In this document: positions 34,538 through 42,942 of the stretch, piece by piece
How positions within the stretch are numbered: the stretch's first letter is position 1
Layout of the letters: each line of letters starts with the position of its first letter
Origin: JBBRHQ01 sp963738305
GTDB taxonomy: Bacteria; Actinomycetota; Thermoleophilia; Solirubrobacterales; 70-9
Reading direction: 5' to 3'
DNA: 64,000 nucleotides
Assembly: GCA_963738305.1 (NCBI GenBank)
Contig: CAVTVU010000001.1
Location: 1-64,000, forward strand
Notes under the pieces: model-generated
Database searches by the model: none
Seen by the model: the letters and a program-made list of their open reading frames with translations, nothing else
What the model was told of the DNA's origin: nothing
Position numbers and translations under genes: made by a program

Positions 34538-35045
34538 TTCGATGCCTCCTTTCTTCGATGTTGTCTTCGCGCCAGCCTACCCGCCGGTGCGTCCGGGTCT
34601 GCCCAGGGGTCCTCGCCGGGGTCATCGCCGCGGGCGGCGACGGCGAGGCGATGGAGGTAGTGCTCCCAGCCGTCGCGGTGCGCGCTGGCCGAGCCCTCGG
34701 TCGGGAGGTCGCTGTGCACGAGGCGGACGTTGGTCGCCTCGCCGTCGGGCTCGAGCGTCACCTCGACCCGTGCTGGCGCCCGGCTGCACGCGCCCTCCTC
34801 GCCCTCCCAGCCGAAGCTGAAGACAACCCGGTGTGGCGGTTCGACCTCGAGGAAGGCGCCGGCGGCGACGTGGCTTCCATTGATGTCACACCGGAAGTGG
34901 CCGCCCGGCCGGGGGTCGAGTTCGCCTCGCGCCCCATCCACTGGATCATCTTGTCGGGCTCGGTGAAGAAACCGAAGATCGCCTCAGGGCTTGCTTCGAC
35001 CCTGGTCGCCATCTCGACGGCCGCGGTCGTTCCTGTGCCTGGCAC
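34483..35045 (-). CDS. SRPBCC/AHSA1 family protein (frameshifted)
   Basis: The N-terminal frame (PGTGTTAAVEMATRVEASPE, AIFGFFTEPDKMIQWMG) joins near 34925 to DPRPGGHFRCDINGSHVAAG, VVFSFGWEGEEGA and AHRDGWEHYLHRLAVAARGD, the Bet v1-like fold with the AHSA1 WxxxGW-type pattern. The GTG at 35045 follows AAAGGAGGAACAAGA. The frame runs to 34483, but a TAG at 34577 in the adjacent frame just after DPDAPAG suggests the true end is there and another base is off. Role unknown; ArsR-linked AHSA1 proteins are common. Confidence 0.78.
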
Positions 35046-35400
35046 TCTTGTTCCTCCTTTGCTGTTCGAGCTCGGCGGCGAGCTTCAGCCGCTCGAGGCG
35101 GTCGGCCCAGAATCCCTCGATGAAGTCGCGAAGCCCGCCCAAGTGCCTCGGGCCTGGCCCGGTAGAGGCGGCGGGTCCCTCGCGGCGCTCGGCCAGCAGA
35201 CCGGCTCGCCGGAGCACGGCGATGTGCTGGGAGACCGCCGGCCGGCTGATCTCGAAGCCGGCTGCGATCTCTCCGGCGCTGAGCTCGGCGTCGCGCGTCA
35301 GGGAGAGGATCTGCCGCCGCCGCGGCTCGGCGACCGCGCGGGCGACCGCGTCGGTGTCAAGCGCTCGGAGATCGGTGGCGTCGGTCGCGGCATGGCGCAT
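34984..35400 (-). CDS. ArsR-family transcriptional regulator
   Basis: 138 residues as read. The winged helix is clear: AVARAVAEPRRRQILSLTRD, then AELSAGEIAAGFEISRPAVS and QHIAVLRRAGLLAERREG. The following wing reads oddly (PAASTGPGPRHLGG); the adjacent frame gives TRRLYRARPEA, the normal continuation, so two compensating base errors probably flank it. The C-terminus DFIEGFWADRLERLKLAAEL is normal. No cysteine metal site is evident, which suggests a non-metal effector. It overlaps the SRPBCC start and probably represses its own operon through the palindrome just upstream. Confidence 0.88.
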   Translation of the reverse strand: MRHAATDATDLRALDTDAVARAVAEPRRRQILSLTRDAELSAGEIAAGFEISRPAVSQHIAVLRRAGLLAERREGPAASTGPGPRHLGGLRDFIEGFWADRLERLKLAAELEQQRRNKSARHRNDRGRRDGDQGRSKP

Positions 35401-35429
35401 AGGTAAGCATAGACTTACGTAAGTGTCAA
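35401..35429 (-). promoter_or_regulatory. arsR promoter with 12-bp perfect palindrome ACTTACGTAAGT
   Basis: ACTTACGTAAGT (35413–35424) is a perfect inverted repeat immediately upstream of TATGCT (35406–35411), which is 5 nt before the arsR ATG. TTGACA (35424–35429) borders the other side. The layout fits an autoregulatory ArsR operator. Confidence 0.6.
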
Positions 35430-35731
35430 GTTACGCATGCGGGTCGGCCCGATCCACCCGGTGGCCGGCATCAGGAGCGCCGCCGCGTGAACCGCAGGGG
35501 CCCGCCTGCGCAGGTTCGCGACCCGCGGACCTCTCGCAACCAGAGAGATCATCGTCGCGGGGCACCGGTGTCCCGCCGCCTCAGGACTGACCCCTCGGCG
35601 CCCGATCTCGCCGAGGATCCGGTCAGAGAGCCCTCCGGGAGCGGCGATGAGGACGACCGTCGAGTGCGGCTTGATCCCGAGCTTCCTGGCAAGGGGGCGC
35701 CGGAATGCGGGCCCGAGGTCGAGACAGGCAC
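35415..35731 (-). pseudogene. Truncated DUF3052-like gene (frameshifted)
   Basis: The first frame reads SGPHSGAPL and the adjacent one ARKLGIKPHSTVVLIAAPGG, then LSDRILGEIGRRGVSPEAAG. The combined SG(A/T)PL(A)RKLGIKP start is the hallmark of DUF3052 proteins. A second recognisable block is NLRRRAPAVHAAALLMPATG, after which the normal tryptophan/lysine-rich (WPK) region and the last 60 or so residues are missing. The frame ends at a TAA inside the arsR palindrome. It was apparently cut off by the arsR operon, and a frame change near 35690 adds to the damage. Confidence 0.5.
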
Positions 35732-35764
35732 GATGGGGTCGGCCGGCGGATGGGAGATCGCCTC

Positions 35765-36115
35765 CTACAGTGCGGGGCCGGCGGCCTCCCAGGTGGCGAA
35801 GGAGGCGTCAGGGAACTCGTCCTCGGCCTGCGCGACCTTCTCGGGCTTGCCGTCGAGGAAGAGGATCGGGACGGCCCGGAGGGCCTTCGACTGCCGCACG
35901 GCGCGGGCCACCTCGCGCCCATGCGAGGGAAGGCGAGAGAGGTCGATGACGAGGGCCACCGGCGGGTTGGCGCTCAGCTCACGGATCCCAATCGAGGTGC
36001 CGGGGACGGTGGCCTCGACCTCGTGGCCGAGCCGCTCGAGCCGGGCCGCCCGCTCCGGCGCCTCCTCCTCGTTCCAGTGGACCAGGCGGATGTAGCCGTC
36101 GCTCAGGGGCCCCAC
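35765..36115 (-). CDS. Receiver-like domain protein, atypical
   Basis: 116 residues in a CheY-like alternation: YIRLVHWNEEEAPERAARLE, then PPVALVIDLSRLPSHGREVA and LRAVPILFLDGKPEKVAQAE. The Asp in VIDLSRLPSHG sits where the phosphoacceptor lies in DxxLPxxxG receivers, and the lysine of LDGKPEK fits the conserved lysine, but the acidic pair near the N-terminus is replaced by NEEE and the switch Thr/Ser is Asp. It may therefore be a pseudo-receiver. No output domain. The GTG at 36115 overlaps the SpoIIM-like gene by 13 bp. Confidence 0.6.
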   Translation of the reverse strand: MGPLSDGYIRLVHWNEEEAPERAARLERLGHEVEATVPGTSIGIRELSANPPVALVIDLSRLPSHGREVARAVRQSKALRAVPILFLDGKPEKVAQAEDEFPDASFATWEAAGPAL

Positions 36116-36834
36116 ATGTCGAGTGTATGCGGGCCATTCGGCGACATCGCCTCGAGAATGTGCGGCCAGACGTAGACCTCGACGATCGAGCAGAGCACCA
36201 GCACGGGGATCGCGATCAGGACGGTGGTCACGGTCGCCGCCAGCAGCTGGTTCCACTCGCCGCGGCGGCTGGCGATCAGCCAGGCCGCCAGGGGCAGGAA
36301 GAGCGCCATCAGCTCGGGCACCGCGTGCGGGATCACGCTGACGATCAGCTCGGCCCGGGTGATGTCGAGCTGGGAGGAGATCGTCGCGCCCTGGAAGCCG
36401 AGGTAGAAGGCCTGGGTGCTGAGCGAGAAGAGGGTGACGGCGGCGACGAAGACGATCGCCAGCTCGCCCGCCTTGACGTGGACCCAGCGGGAGAACCCGG
36501 TGCGCTGGGCGGCCGCGATCGGCATCGAGGCGCCGGCGATGAACCCGGCGACGCAGGCGGTCGCGTGGAGCGCCAGGACCAGCGAGTTGCGGAAGAGGAT
36601 CGGCCCCAGATCCGACGGCTCGGCCGGCTCGGTGAGGCCGGCGAGGTGGATCGGTGTCAGATCGGGGGTGAGCAGGCCCGAGACGAACCAGACGGCGGCC
36701 AGCAGGGTGAGCGCGATCGCCAGGCTCAGGGCGAGCCAGCCCCGCAGGACCGGCCAAGGATCACTGGTCCAGCGCTCGAAGGTGGAGCGGGTCGCTCTCA
36801 CCCCCTCCGTGAATACGTACTGGTTGGCGCTCAC
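36103..36834 (-). CDS. SpoIIM-like integral membrane protein
   Basis: 243 residues with about five hydrophobic segments. After a soluble N-terminal part (YVFTEGVRATRSTFERWTSD) come NSLVLALHATACVAGFIAGA, ELAIVFVAAVTLFSLSTQAF, IPHAVPELMALFLPLAAWLI and TVLIAIPVLVLCSIVEVYVW. The H-x(3)-PEL segment followed by a long helix and a terminal E-containing helix resembles the stage II sporulation M family, whose members also occur in non-sporulating bacteria. GTG start at 36834. Coupled to the receiver-like gene. Assignment moderate. Confidence 0.55.
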   Translation of the reverse strand: MSANQYVFTEGVRATRSTFERWTSDPWPVLRGWLALSLAIALTLLAAVWFVSGLLTPDLTPIHLAGLTEPAEPSDLGPILFRNSLVLALHATACVAGFIAGASMPIAAAQRTGFSRWVHVKAGELAIVFVAAVTLFSLSTQAFYLGFQGATISSQLDITRAELIVSVIPHAVPELMALFLPLAAWLIASRRGEWNQLLAATVTTVLIAIPVLVLCSIVEVYVWPHILEAMSPNGPHTLDMWGP

Positions 36835-36925
36835 CGATGATTCATCGGCAGCGGCGCGCGGGGTTTGAGCCCGAGGCCACCGGGGAGCACAGATGGAACC
36901 CGGCGAGGGGACTGTACTGGGGGAG

Positions 36926-36998
36926 TGGAGCTGACGGGACTCGAACCCGTGACCTACGCGCTGCCAGCGCGTCGCTCTTCCAGCTGAGCTACAGCCCC
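36926..36998 (-). tRNA. tRNA-Ala (anticodon GGC)
   Basis: The minus strand folds as a full cloverleaf: acceptor GGGGCTG/CAGCTCC (one G·U), D arm GCTC-AGCTGGAA-GAGC, anticodon stem ACGCG/CGCGT with loop CTGGCAG (anticodon GGC), T arm ACGGG/CCCGT with TTCGAGT. The discriminator is A. CCA is not encoded (ACT follows), so it must be added after transcription. Confidence 0.95.
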
Positions 36999-37144
36999 AA
37001 GCTTCGGCGGCCCAGTTTACCGTCGCCTGGAGCCCCACCGAGTCAACGAACCGAACTAGACAGGCGTCCGCGGAACTGTCGCGTTTCGCTCTCACCCCTC
37101 GGTACTCAGACGCAACAGGTCGCCGGAGCCCGGCAGAGCCTGGG

Positions 37145-37891
37145 TCAGGCAGCCTGCTGCTGCTGGCCCTGCTCGTCGTCCACGTCGAGGACGACGCTGT
37201 CGCCGGCGGTGTGGCGGACCTTGAACTCCAGCGGCGAGCGTTCTTCCAGCTCGCGCAGCAGATCGACCGGCTCGTCGAGGCGCATCGAGAGGGTGGCGCG
37301 GCCCTCGGAGAAGCGCTCGACCGAGATCTCCGAGGTCCCCGTGATCTGGCCGGCGGCGTCTTCGAAGGAGACCAGCTGGGAGAAGTCCCCGAGCGGCCCG
37401 ATCTGGACTTCGACCCGGCCCTGGAAGAACTCATTGGGGTCGGCCCCGGCGGCGTGGCCGTTGCCGTTTGGAATCGCGGCCAGCTCCGAGCCGGCATCCT
37501 CGGCGGCCTGGGCGGCTCCGGCGGCCTCGGCGGCTGCCGACGCCTCGGCGGCGCCAATTCGCCCGGCCAGCTCCTGCACCTTCCTGCTCACCTCAACCGC
37601 CTCGTGCAGAGCCTTCATCCGGATCCGGGTCGCCTGGCCGCGGGCCTGGGCCTGGACCTCCTCGAGGCGCAGCGAGATCGCCTCGATCGAAGCGACGCTG
37701 CGGTCCTCGCGCTCGGTCGCCAGGCGCAACTCCTCCTGGAGGTCGCGGATCTCGCGCTCGCGCTCGACGATCAGCCCCGACATGTACGCGAGCTCGCGGT
37801 CGAGCTCCACCACCTTCTTGCCCCAAGCGGTCATGGCCGCATCGACCTCGCTGCGGCGGTAGCCGAGGAACGCCCTCTGGAAGCTACCCAT
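37145..37891 (-). CDS. DivIVA-like coiled-coil protein with C-terminal domain
   Basis: 248 residues. The start GSFQRAFLGYRRSEVDAAM resembles the N-terminal DivIVA motif (F-x-x-x-x-x-GYxxxEVD). A coiled coil follows (about residues 24–100, ELDRELAYMSGLIVERERE onward), then an Ala-rich linker and a folded C-terminal domain (VEVQIGPLGDFSQLVSFEDA to SVVLDVDDEQ). DivIVA proteins mark curved membranes and recruit pole or septum factors; this role is inferred. TACGGT lies 8 nt before the ATG. Confidence 0.65.
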   Translation of the reverse strand: MGSFQRAFLGYRRSEVDAAMTAWGKKVVELDRELAYMSGLIVEREREIRDLQEELRLATEREDRSVASIEAISLRLEEVQAQARGQATRIRMKALHEAVEVSRKVQELAGRIGAAEASAAAEAAGAAQAAEDAGSELAAIPNGNGHAAGADPNEFFQGRVEVQIGPLGDFSQLVSFEDAAGQITGTSEISVERFSEGRATLSMRLDEPVDLLRELEERSPLEFKVRHTAGDSVVLDVDDEQGQQQQAA

Positions 37892-37899
37892 GGGTGAGA

Positions 37900-37905
37900 A
37901 CCGTA
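37900..37905 (-). promoter_or_regulatory. Putative −10 box (TACGGT) for the DivIVA-like gene
   Basis: TACGGT is 8 nt before the ATG at 37891. Confidence 0.45.
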
Positions 37906-37969
37906 GGTGCGCCCCCGGACGGCAATTCGCCCCCGCCGGCCGACCCGAACTCCTGTTCGCATCAGGCGG

Positions 37970-38356
37970 TCAAGCGCTGGCGGCGCGAGGCTGCCGGCCC
38001 GGCAGCTCGACCTCGATCCGGGGCGCGTCGCGCCACAGCTCCTCCAGGCCGTAGCGCTCCCGAGCCTCGGGGATGAAAACGTGGAGAACGCAGTCGAGGT
38101 AGTCGAGGACGACCCATCCGGCCGCCCCATCCCCTTCGACCTGACCCGGGGTCAGGCTCTCGTCCCGCTTCAACCGCACCCGCACCTCGTCGACGATTGC
38201 CTTCGCCTGCCGCTCGTTCCCGGCCGTGCAGATGACGAGGAAGTCGGTGTAGGAGACCAGCTCGCGCATGTCGAGGATGACGATCTCCGCCGCCTTCTTC
38301 GAGTCGGCCAGCTCGGCGAGCCGCAGCGCCAGCGTCTCCGAGGTCGAACGGTTCAT
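37970..38356 (-). CDS. rsfS: Ribosomal silencing factor RsfS
   Basis: RsfS binds uL14 and blocks subunit joining under starvation. 128 residues: AADSKKAAEIVI-type start (LADSKKAAEIVILDMREL), VSYTDFLVICTAGNERQAKA, GWVVLDYLDCVLHVFIPEAR and ERYGLEELWRDA, the RsfS/iojap signature. The start overlaps the nadD stop by 4 bp. The order nadD–rsfS is common. Confidence 0.95.
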   Translation of the reverse strand: MNRSTSETLALRLAELADSKKAAEIVILDMRELVSYTDFLVICTAGNERQAKAIVDEVRVRLKRDESLTPGQVEGDGAAGWVVLDYLDCVLHVFIPEARERYGLEELWRDAPRIEVELPGRQPRAASA

Positions 38357-38967
38357 CCCGAGTACACCCCCCGCTCCTCGACGAAGCGGGCGACCGGCTC
38401 CGGCACCAGGTAGCGCAGCGGCCGCCCCGCCCTCGCCCGCTCGCGCACCGCCGAGGAGGAGACCCCGAACTGCGGCATCTCCAGCATCGTCGCCCGCTCG
38501 GTGGCCCCCAGGCTGCGCAGGACCGCCGCGACGTCGGCGTCGGATACCCCTTCCCGGCGAGCCACCGCCAGCCGCGCCAACTCCACCACGCGCTCCGGCC
38601 GGTGCCAGCTCTCGAGCCCGACCGCGGCGTCGGCGCCCATCACGAACACCAGCTCGGTGTCTGCCTTCTGCTCGGCAAGCCGCTCCAAGGTCTCAGACGT
38701 GTAGGACGGCCCCTCGCCCTCGACCTCGATGACCGAGGCCGTGAAGCGGCCGTCCTCCGAGGCGGCGAGTCGGGTCATCGCCAGCCGGATCTCCTTTCCC
38801 GGCTCGTCGGCGATCCGCTTGTGTGGGGCCTCGCCCGTCGGAACCAGCAGGACCTCGGACAGGCCGAGCTGCCAGAGCGCCTCCTGGGCCAGCGCAAGGT
38901 GCCCCAGGTGGGGCGGGTTGAAGGCCGAGCCGAGGACGCCGATCCCGGCACCCGGGCCGCTAGCCAC
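38353..38967 (-). CDS. nadD: Nicotinate-nucleotide adenylyltransferase
   Basis: NadD makes deamido-NAD from NaMN and ATP. 204 residues: GVLGSAFNPPHLGHLALAQE (nucleotidyltransferase HxGH), VLLVPTGEAPHKR, ELVFVMGADAAVGLESWHRP and EMPQFGVSSSAVRERARAGR (SSxxxR ATP motif), ending YLVPEPVARFVEERGVY. The GTG at 38967 overlaps the end of proA by 8 bp. Confidence 0.95.
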   Translation of the reverse strand: MASGPGAGIGVLGSAFNPPHLGHLALAQEALWQLGLSEVLLVPTGEAPHKRIADEPGKEIRLAMTRLAASEDGRFTASVIEVEGEGPSYTSETLERLAEQKADTELVFVMGADAAVGLESWHRPERVVELARLAVARREGVSDADVAAVLRSLGATERATMLEMPQFGVSSSAVRERARAGRPLRYLVPEPVARFVEERGVYSG

Positions 38968-40225
38968 GCACCTGGCCCTGGCCGCGCCCGACGTACTTGA
39001 AGGTCGTCAGCTCCCGCAGCCCGATCGGGCCCCTGGCGTGCAGCTTCTGGGTCGAGTTGCCGATCTCGGCCCCCATCCCGTACTCGAAGCCATCGGTGAA
39101 CCGGGTCGACGCGTTGACGTAGACAGCGGCGGCGTCGACTCCGGCGGTGAACAGGTCGGCCGCCTGCTCGGAGTCGGTGACGATCGCCTCGGAGTGACCG
39201 CTGCCGTGCCGGTTGACGTGGTCGATCGCTGCCTCCAGACCGTCGACGACGCCCACCGCCATCTTCATGTCGAGGTACTCGGTGTCCCAGTCCTCAGGCG
39301 CGGCCTTCCCCACCTCCGTGCCGCCGGCGTTCTCGCGGGTCTCGGCATCGCCCAGCAGCTCCACCCCCGCCGCCGCCAGGTCGGCGAGCACAGGCGGCAG
39401 GAAAGCGGGGACAATGTCTCGGTCGACCAGCAGCGTCTCGGCCGAATTGCAGACTCCGGGGCGGTCCACCTTGGCGTTGTAGGCGATCGCCCGTGCCATC
39501 TCCAGGTCGGCCTCGGAGTGCACGTATACGTGGCAGTTGCCCGCCGCCGCGTACATCACCGGCACGGTGGCGACCTCCTTCAGGGCATCCTTGAGCCCAT
39601 CTCCACCACGGGGAATCAGCAGGTCCACAAGGTCGTCGCGGGTAGCGAGCTCAGCGAGCCCCTGACGTTCGCCGGCCGGGAGCAGCGCGACCGCGGCGGC
39701 CGGGAGCCCGGCCTCGACCAGCGCCTCGCGAACGATCGCCGCCAGAGCGCCATTGGAACGCTCGGCGTAGGAGGAGCCCCGCAGGACGATCGCGTTGCCG
39801 CTCTTGATGGTCAGCGCGGCGCAATCGATGGTGACGTTGGGGCGGGCCTCGTAGACCACGGCGACGACACCCAGCGGGACCCTGAGCTTGCGCAGCTCGA
39901 TGCCGCTCTCGAGGTCACGCCGCTCGATCTCCTCGCCGACCGGATCGGGGAGCGCCTCGATCGCCCGTACGCCTGCCGCCATGCCGGCGACCCGTTCCGC
40001 GGTCAGGGAGAGCCGGTCGCGCAGGGCGGCGCTCAGGGACTCGGCCCGGGGATCGGCCAGGTCCGCAGCGTTGGCATCGAGTATCTCTTCCGCGCGCCGT
40101 TCGAGCAGCAGAGCGGTTTCCTCCAGGGCGGCGTCCTTCACAGACGTCGCGGCGCGAGCCAAATCCAGCGAGGCGGACCTGGCGGCGGCGCAGGCGTCGG
40201 CGACGCTTGTCGTGCTCGTGGCCAT
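38960..40225 (-). CDS. proA: Gamma-glutamyl phosphate reductase
   Basis: Second step of proline synthesis. About 421 residues: VPLGVVAVVYEARPNVTIDC, AIVLRGSSYAERSNGALAAI, DLLIPRGGDGLKDALKEVAT, the catalytic cysteine in VDRPGVCNSAETLLVDRDI, and the C-terminal FEYGMGAEIGNSTQKLHARG and PIGLRELTTFKYVGRGQGQV. The ATG at 40225 (ATSTTSVADAC) has TACGCT 9 nt upstream. Intact. Confidence 0.96.
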   Translation of the reverse strand: MATSTTSVADACAAARSASLDLARAATSVKDAALEETALLLERRAEEILDANAADLADPRAESLSAALRDRLSLTAERVAGMAAGVRAIEALPDPVGEEIERRDLESGIELRKLRVPLGVVAVVYEARPNVTIDCAALTIKSGNAIVLRGSSYAERSNGALAAIVREALVEAGLPAAAVALLPAGERQGLAELATRDDLVDLLIPRGGDGLKDALKEVATVPVMYAAAGNCHVYVHSEADLEMARAIAYNAKVDRPGVCNSAETLLVDRDIVPAFLPPVLADLAAAGVELLGDAETRENAGGTEVGKAAPEDWDTEYLDMKMAVGVVDGLEAAIDHVNRHGSGHSEAIVTDSEQAADLFTAGVDAAAVYVNASTRFTDGFEYGMGAEIGNSTQKLHARGPIGLRELTTFKYVGRGQGQVRG

Positions 40226-40234
40226 CAGCGGCAA

Positions 40235-40240
40235 AGCGTA
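40235..40240 (-). promoter_or_regulatory. Putative −10 box (TACGCT) for proA–nadD–rsfS
   Basis: TACGCT lies 9 nt before the proA ATG, downstream of the REP copies. Confidence 0.45.
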
Positions 40241-40300
40241 GTCCGGCTAGCCGGCGCTAGCGACCTGCGGCGGGCGCCGCCACAGCCGGACACATTGCCC

Positions 40301-40363
40301 GCGCGGCTGCGCCGCACTTGCGGTGGCCTGTGCCGGCGCTAAGCGGCCGGCGCTGACACCGCG
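40301..40363 (-). repeat. Degenerate REP-like unit
   Basis: Minus-strand traces: GCGGTGTCAGCGCCGGC, then TTAGCGCCGGCACAGGCC, then GTGCGGCGCAGCCGCGC. It looks like two overlapping partial first hairpins followed by a degraded second one. It neighbours an intact copy. Confidence 0.6.
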
Positions 40364-40376
40364 ACGCGACCGACAC

Positions 40377-40430
40377 TTGCGGCGGCTGCGCCGCCTTACA
40401 TGCCTGTGCCGGCGCTAACACCGCGCCGCC
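40377..40430 (-). repeat. REP-like double hairpin after proB
   Basis: Minus strand: GGCGGCGC / GCGCCGGC around GGTGTTA, linker ACAGGCATGTAA, then GGCGGC/GCCGCC around GCA and CGCAAG. It lies 11 bp past the proB stop. Confidence 0.8.
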
Positions 40431-40441
40431 CCACACATCCT

Positions 40442-41531
40442 TCAGGTAAGGACGAAGTAGTCGCGGTGGACCGCCTCCTCGGCGGCGTGCGGCATCAGCT
40501 CGCGGACCTGGGAGCTCTTCAGCCCCTTGATGCGCTCCACCTCCTCGGAGGAGTAGTTGGCGATCCCCTTCCCGATCACGTCCCCGTTCGAGGTCACCTC
40601 GACCGCGTCACCGGCGTCGAAGCGGCCCTCGACGGCGACGATTCCGACCGGCAGCAGGCTGGAGCCGCTCTCGCGCAGCATCCGCGCGGCTCCTTCGTCC
40701 ACCTCGACGCGGCCGTGAGCCGGCTTGGCGTGCTTGAGCCAGAGCTTGAAGCTCGAGACCCTTCCCGCCCGCGCGGCGAAGGCCGTGCCCACCGCCTCGC
40801 CGCCGGCGGCCCGCCGCAGCGTTCCGGCCTGCGTCCCGTTGCAGATCACCGCCCCGATCCCCGCTTCGGCGGCCATTTCCGCGGCGGCGACCTTGCTTCG
40901 CATCCCGCCCGAACCGAAGGCGGAGGTCCTGTCGCCGATCTCGAGGCCTTCGAGCTGCGCGGCGCCGCTCACCTCGCGAGACCAGCTCGGCGTCTGGCCG
41001 CCGGCGCGGGTCGGCGCTGTGGAGGCCGTCGATGTCGGTCAGCAGGACGAGCAGCCGGGCATCCAGGAGGATCGCCACCTGCGCGGCGAGGAAGTCGTTG
41101 TCGCCGAAGGTGATCTCGTCGGTTGCGGTGGTGTCGTTCTCGTTGATCACCGGCACCACCCGCCACTCGAGCAGGCGCCGCAGCGTCTGGCGGGCGTTCA
41201 GGTAGTTCGTGCGGGCGGCGATGTCGGACGCGGTCAGGAGGACCTGGGCGGCGTGGACTCCCTGCGCGTCGAGCCGCGACTCGTACGCGCGGAACAGGTC
41301 TCCCTGGCCGATCGCCGAGGCGGCCTGCAGCTCGTCCATCGCCCCCGGCCGCGCGGGCAGCCGCATCAGGCGGATGCCCCGGGCGATCGCCCCGGAGGTG
41401 ACCATCACCACCCGCTCGCCCTCGGACTCGAGCGCCGCGACCTGGCCGCAGACGTTGTCGAGCACGTCTGAGCGCAACTCGCCGCCATCGGCGGCGACGA
41501 TCGAGGAGCCAAGCTTGACGACGAGGGTCAT
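40442..41531 (-). CDS. proB: Glutamate 5-kinase with PUA domain (one frameshift)
   Basis: First step of proline synthesis. The kinase part reads LVVKLGSSIVAADGGELRSD, VVMVTSGAIARGIRLM, VVPVINENDTTATDEITFGD and LVLLTDIDGLHSADPRR; after a frame change near 40975 it continues TSAFGSGGMRSKVAAAEMAA and GIGAVICNGTQAGTL. The PUA domain follows (VGIVAVEGRFDAGDAVEVTS, YSSEEVERIKG). Length about 362 residues. TAGACT is 9 nt before the ATG. The join is a single base, and both halves are well conserved. Confidence 0.94.
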
Positions 41532-41540
41532 GGGGGCCGA

Positions 41541-41546
41541 AGTCTA
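41541..41546 (-). promoter_or_regulatory. Putative −10 box (TAGACT) for proB
   Basis: TAGACT lies 9 nt before the proB ATG. Confidence 0.5.
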
Positions 41547-41554
41547 GGAATTAC

Positions 41555-41607
41555 CTGCGCGGCTTCGCTGCCTTACATGCCCCTGCGGGACGCCAACACC
41601 GCTCCGG
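41555..41607 (-). repeat. Degenerate REP-like unit abutting the obgE stop
   Basis: Minus strand CCGGAGCGGTGTTGGCGTCC, GGGGCATGTAA, then GGCAGCGAAGCCGCGC: the same architecture with several changes that weaken pairing. It begins directly after the obgE stop, as the intact copy does at trpC. Confidence 0.65.
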
Positions 41608-42909
41608 CTAACCGGGATGCAGCTCGAACTCGTGCTCGCCGATCCGCACCTCGTCGCCCGGCTCGAAGCCGGCCGAGCGCAGGGCGGCGACGACCCCGAT
41701 CTCGGTGAGGCGCTGCTCGAGGTAGGAGAGCGCTTCCTCGTTGGCGAGGTCGTGGCGCTCGAAGAGCATCTCCACCCCGCGCCCGGTCACCCGGAAGACC
41801 CCCTCGCCCTCGGGCACGACGTCGTAGCCACCCTCACCGGCCGGGCGATAGATCCGGTGCTCGGCCTCGAAGCCGTCGCGACCTCGCCGCCACCGGCGGT
41901 GTGGGCGTGGCCTCGTCGGGCACCGAAGCGACGATCAGCCGGCTCAGGTCGGCCAACCCCTCACCCGTGGCCGAGGAGACCGGAAGGACGCCGCTCACCC
42001 GCTCTCCGAGGCGATCGCGCCACTCGGCTGCCTTGTGTCGCGCCTCCTCCGCAGACACCAGGTCGCACTTCGAGAGCACGACGATCTCGGGAATCGCGTC
42101 GAGACCGGCGCCGTAGGACGAGAGCTCGTCGCGCTGACGGTCTCATACGGCTGCGGTGGGGTCGCCCTCCGCCGGGTCGATCTCGACCAGATGGACGAGC
42201 ACCGAGCAGCGCTCGACGTGGGCGAGGAACTCGTGCCCGAGGCCGGCGCCCCCGGCGGCGCCCTCGATCAGCCCCGGGATATCGGCAACTACGGCCTGCC
42301 GCTCGTCGGTCTCGATCGTTCCCAGCACCGGCTCCAGCGTCGTGAAGGGATAGTCGGCGACCTTCGGCGCCGCCCGCGTGAGGCGTGCGATCAAGCGAGG
42401 ACTTGCCAGCGTTCGGAAGCCCGATCAGGCCCGCGTCGGCGAGCAGGCGAAGCCGCAACTCGATCCAGCCCCGACTCCCCCGCCTCCCCACGCTCGGCGA
42501 AGCGAGGCGCCTGGCGAGTCGAGGTAGTGAACCGCTTGTTCCCGTGGCCACCCCGTCCCCCGCGCGCGACGACGGCCCGCTGACCGGGCTCGGTCAGCTC
42601 GATAGCGGCCCCGTCAAGGGCAACGACCGAAGTCCCGGCGGCAACGGGAATGACTCGATCCTCCCCCCTAGCCCCATGCCGGTTGGAACCCTCGCCGTGC
42701 CTACCCTGCCCGGCCCGGAAGTGCTTGCTACCGCGCAGGGCCCCAAGATCCCGCCGCGACGGATCGCAGACGAGCACGACGCTGCCGCCATGCCCACCGT
42801 CTCCCCCATCGGGCCCCCCTTTCGGCACGTGTGCTTCTCGGCGAAACGAGACACAACCGTTCCCGCCGGCGCCACCTTCGACATGGATCCTCGCCTTGTC
42901 GTGGAGCAT
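41608..42909 (-). CDS. obgE: Obg-family GTPase with C-terminal OCT domain (several frameshifts)
   Basis: Essential GTPase in 50S assembly. The glycine-rich Obg domain is intact (HDKARIHVEGGAGGNGCVSF, KGGPDGGDGGHGGSVVLVCD). The G domain is spread over frames: AGLIGLPNAGKSSL, VADYPFTTLEPVLGTIETDE, VVADIPGLIEGAAGGAGLGH and IVVLSKCDLVSAEEA. The OCT domain closes it (FRVTGRGVEMLFERHDLANE to GEHEFELHPG). Frame changes fall near 42470, 42400, 42140, 41890 and 41820. All domains persist, so these are probably sequencing faults. About 430 residues. Confidence 0.92.
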
Positions 42910-42942
42910 CGGAGTAGATGATGACTGGGCAACACCGTTCCT

